A stretch of DNA of 6,831 nucleotides, taken from NCBI GenBank assembly GCA_027023325.1, contig JALVVQ010000289.1, positions 1-6,831 of the forward strand, read 5' to 3'. The stretch is from Campylobacteraceae bacterium. Its GTDB lineage: Bacteria > Campylobacterota > Campylobacteria > Campylobacterales > Sulfurovaceae. The notes under the pieces are model-generated. The model saw nothing but the letters and a program-made list of their open reading frames with translations, searched no databases and was not told where the DNA came from. Both the position numbers and the translations under genes were made by a program. Within the stretch, counting starts at the first letter, position 1. Every line of letters starts with the position of its first letter. This document shows positions 5,839 through 6,831 of this stretch, in pieces.

Positions 5839-5855
5839 CTATAGGCTCCTTATAG
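5839..5855 (+). other. Short hairpin between the repeat and the next promoter
   Basis: CTATAGG (5839-5845) pairs with CTTATAG (5849-5855) over seven positions, one of them a G-U, with a three-base loop CTC. There is no T-run after it, so it is not a standard intrinsic terminator. It has no counterpart beside copy 1 of the repeat and may be chance. Confidence 0.25.
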
Positions 5856-5886
5856 AGGGTTGAGTATAGGGCTATGAGATAGAATA

Positions 5887-5903
5887 TGTTATAATGATAT
5901 AAT
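5887..5903 (+). promoter_or_regulatory. Extended -10 promoter overlapping the next start codon
   Basis: TGTTATAAT (5887-5895) is a perfect extended -10 element. The octamer TATAATGA is then directly repeated (5890-5897 and 5898-5905), so a second TATAAT at 5898-5903 overlaps the ATG at 5902. Start of transcription about seven bases after the first box would fall at or next to the A of that ATG. No Shine-Dalgarno sequence is visible in the 25 bases before it. Confidence 0.55.
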
Positions 5904-6831
5904 GAATAAACATGATTTTATAGCCATTGCAAGCCCGAACCAGTTTGAGATCAAAATTCCCTACCCTGCTGAGGCAAAGGGGAGAAAGATAAAGTATGAT
6001 ACCAATATCTACTTTTTTATCCCCAAAATACTCAATATCAACCCCGACAGCTACCCTGTCTCTAGCTTCTATAGCGATCACATCAGCTATATTCATTTTA
6101 TTACCCCCCAAAAAAATCTCGGTCATCTGAAAAGGAGACTAGAGAAGTTTATCCTGTCTTTGAAAGAGAAAAGACATGATGAGGTCAGTAGACCGACTTT
6201 TGAAAAAGAACTGAAACTTATCGTCAGCTCCTATGTCTCCTACTTGGATCAGCACAACAAAGCATTTTCCTGCGATGGGATTCATGTCAAGCGTTTGGAT
6301 CTGTTTTTACAGAGAGTCAAGCAGTTTCACCTGCTGGTACAAGAGCTGCTTGTGACCACTTCGACACATCAAGATGAGGGGATTAACGATGCCTCGCTGT
6401 CCGCGGCAGAGTTTTTGAGCTATGCCACCCAGAACTGTCTGCTGGAGATCAATACCTGTTTGGGAGCTCACGAAGATAGATATCGTGACTTTATCGGCAA
6501 GAGTGTGGATATTATCAATATGGTGATACTGTTTTGCAAAGAGCATGATTTTCCCACTATCTCCAACGACACTTTCCAAAATGAAAAGATTATCTATCGG
6601 TACTCTATATTAAAAAAACACTTTTACGGTATCTGGCATCTCTACCAAAAGAAGAAAAGAGATGGAGGTAGCATCAAAGAGATTTACTATGCTATTGCAG
6701 CAGGTATCTCTATGGTATTTACGACACTGATCGTCTTTGCTACACAGAAGGAGTATGGAAATTTCACCACATCTTTTTTTGCTGCCCTGGTTGTCAGCTA
6801 TATGTTCAAAGACAGAATCAAAGAGGCATAC
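5902..6831 (+). CDS. Hypothetical membrane protein, C-terminus cut by window edge
   Basis: An open frame of 310 codons runs without a stop to the last base of the window. I do not recognise the family. The first 260 residues are soluble-looking and mixed in charge, beginning MNKHDFIAIASPNQFEIKIP, with a probable helical stretch at about 72-155. Two hydrophobic segments follow close together, about 263-281 and 286-302, separated by KEYGN, and then the charged SYMFKDRIKE. This suggests a cytoplasmic N-terminal domain tethered by a membrane hairpin, with more protein beyond. Codon use resembles the neighbouring genes, and the frame is preceded by an in-frame TGA at 5875 with no other usual start codon between, so ATG 5902 is the only plausible start near the 5' end. 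It is separated from prfA by the repeat and has its own promoter. Confidence 0.72.
   Translation, partial: MNKHDFIAIASPNQFEIKIPYPAEAKGRKIKYDTNIYFFIPKILNINPDSYPVSSFYSDHISYIHFITPQKNLGHLKRRLEKFILSLKEKRHDEVSRPTFEKELKLIVSSYVSYLDQHNKAFSCDGIHVKRLDLFLQRVKQFHLLVQELLVTTSTHQDEGINDASLSAAEFLSYATQNCLLEINTCLGAHEDRYRDFIGKSVDIINMVILFCKEHDFPTISNDTFQNEKIIYRYSILKKHFYGIWHLYQKKKRDGGSIKEIYYAIAAGISMVFTTLIVFATQKEYGNFTTSFFAALVVSYMFKDRIKEAY

Noticed and set aside
5782..5844. A 20-codon reading frame inside repeat copy 2, beginning MQWALAF, with a nearby GGGAG
   Set aside because: Copy 1 has the same ATG, but several of the differences between copies change amino acids (for example Phe to Ser and Asp to Gly) and the stop is not shared. 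The changes follow base pairing, not codons.

Overview
The window reads as a chromosomal segment of a Campylobacterota bacterium, probably a Sulfurovum- or Sulfurimonas-like one. This assignment is inference. It rests on the GlmM and RF1 variants (FRYSGTEN and GGQSVN), promoters with a T-tract just upstream of TAAAAT/TATAAT and no clear -35 box, an OvoA-type gene, and a GC content that is moderate in the genes and AT-rich between them. No similarity search was possible.

Layout. Bases 1-333 (minus strand) hold the N-terminal 111 codons of an OvoA-like 5-histidylcysteine sulfoxide synthase. Its divergent intergenic region contains the first copy of a 97-bp structured repeat (381-477). A 69-residue cysteine-rich small protein (527-736, plus) follows and converges, with a 5-bp gap, on a TrxC-type thioredoxin with a zinc-ribbon N-terminus (742-1173, minus). 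Next come tRNA-Ala(GGC) (1264-1339, minus) and a tightly packed minus-strand operon, glmM - lspA - phytase-like secreted protein, read from 4100 down to 1385. Its two junctions are TAGTG and GTGA overlaps, and both downstream genes start with GTG. A divergent promoter region (4101-4309) separates glmM from rpsT (4310-4579), which is followed by prfA (4653-5720). Downstream of prfA lie the second copy of the repeat in inverted orientation (5739-5835), a short hairpin, and a promoter placed so that the next gene would be leaderless. That gene (5902 to the window end) encodes an unrecognised protein with two predicted membrane helices and runs off the edge.

How the genes relate. Most of the window is housekeeping: cell-wall precursor synthesis (GlmM), lipoprotein processing (LspA), the ribosome (S20), translation termination (RF1) and a tRNA. 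The left end has a thiol-chemistry flavour (OvoA, a Cys-rich small protein, thioredoxin), although only the adjacency is seen.

The main unexplained signal is the 97-bp repeat. Its two copies are about 91% identical with no indels. Each can fold on itself through 16-nt terminal arms, and the arms differ between copies in ways that keep the pairing, including one full A-T to G-C swap. It looks like a MITE-like or structured-RNA element dispersed in intergenic regions.
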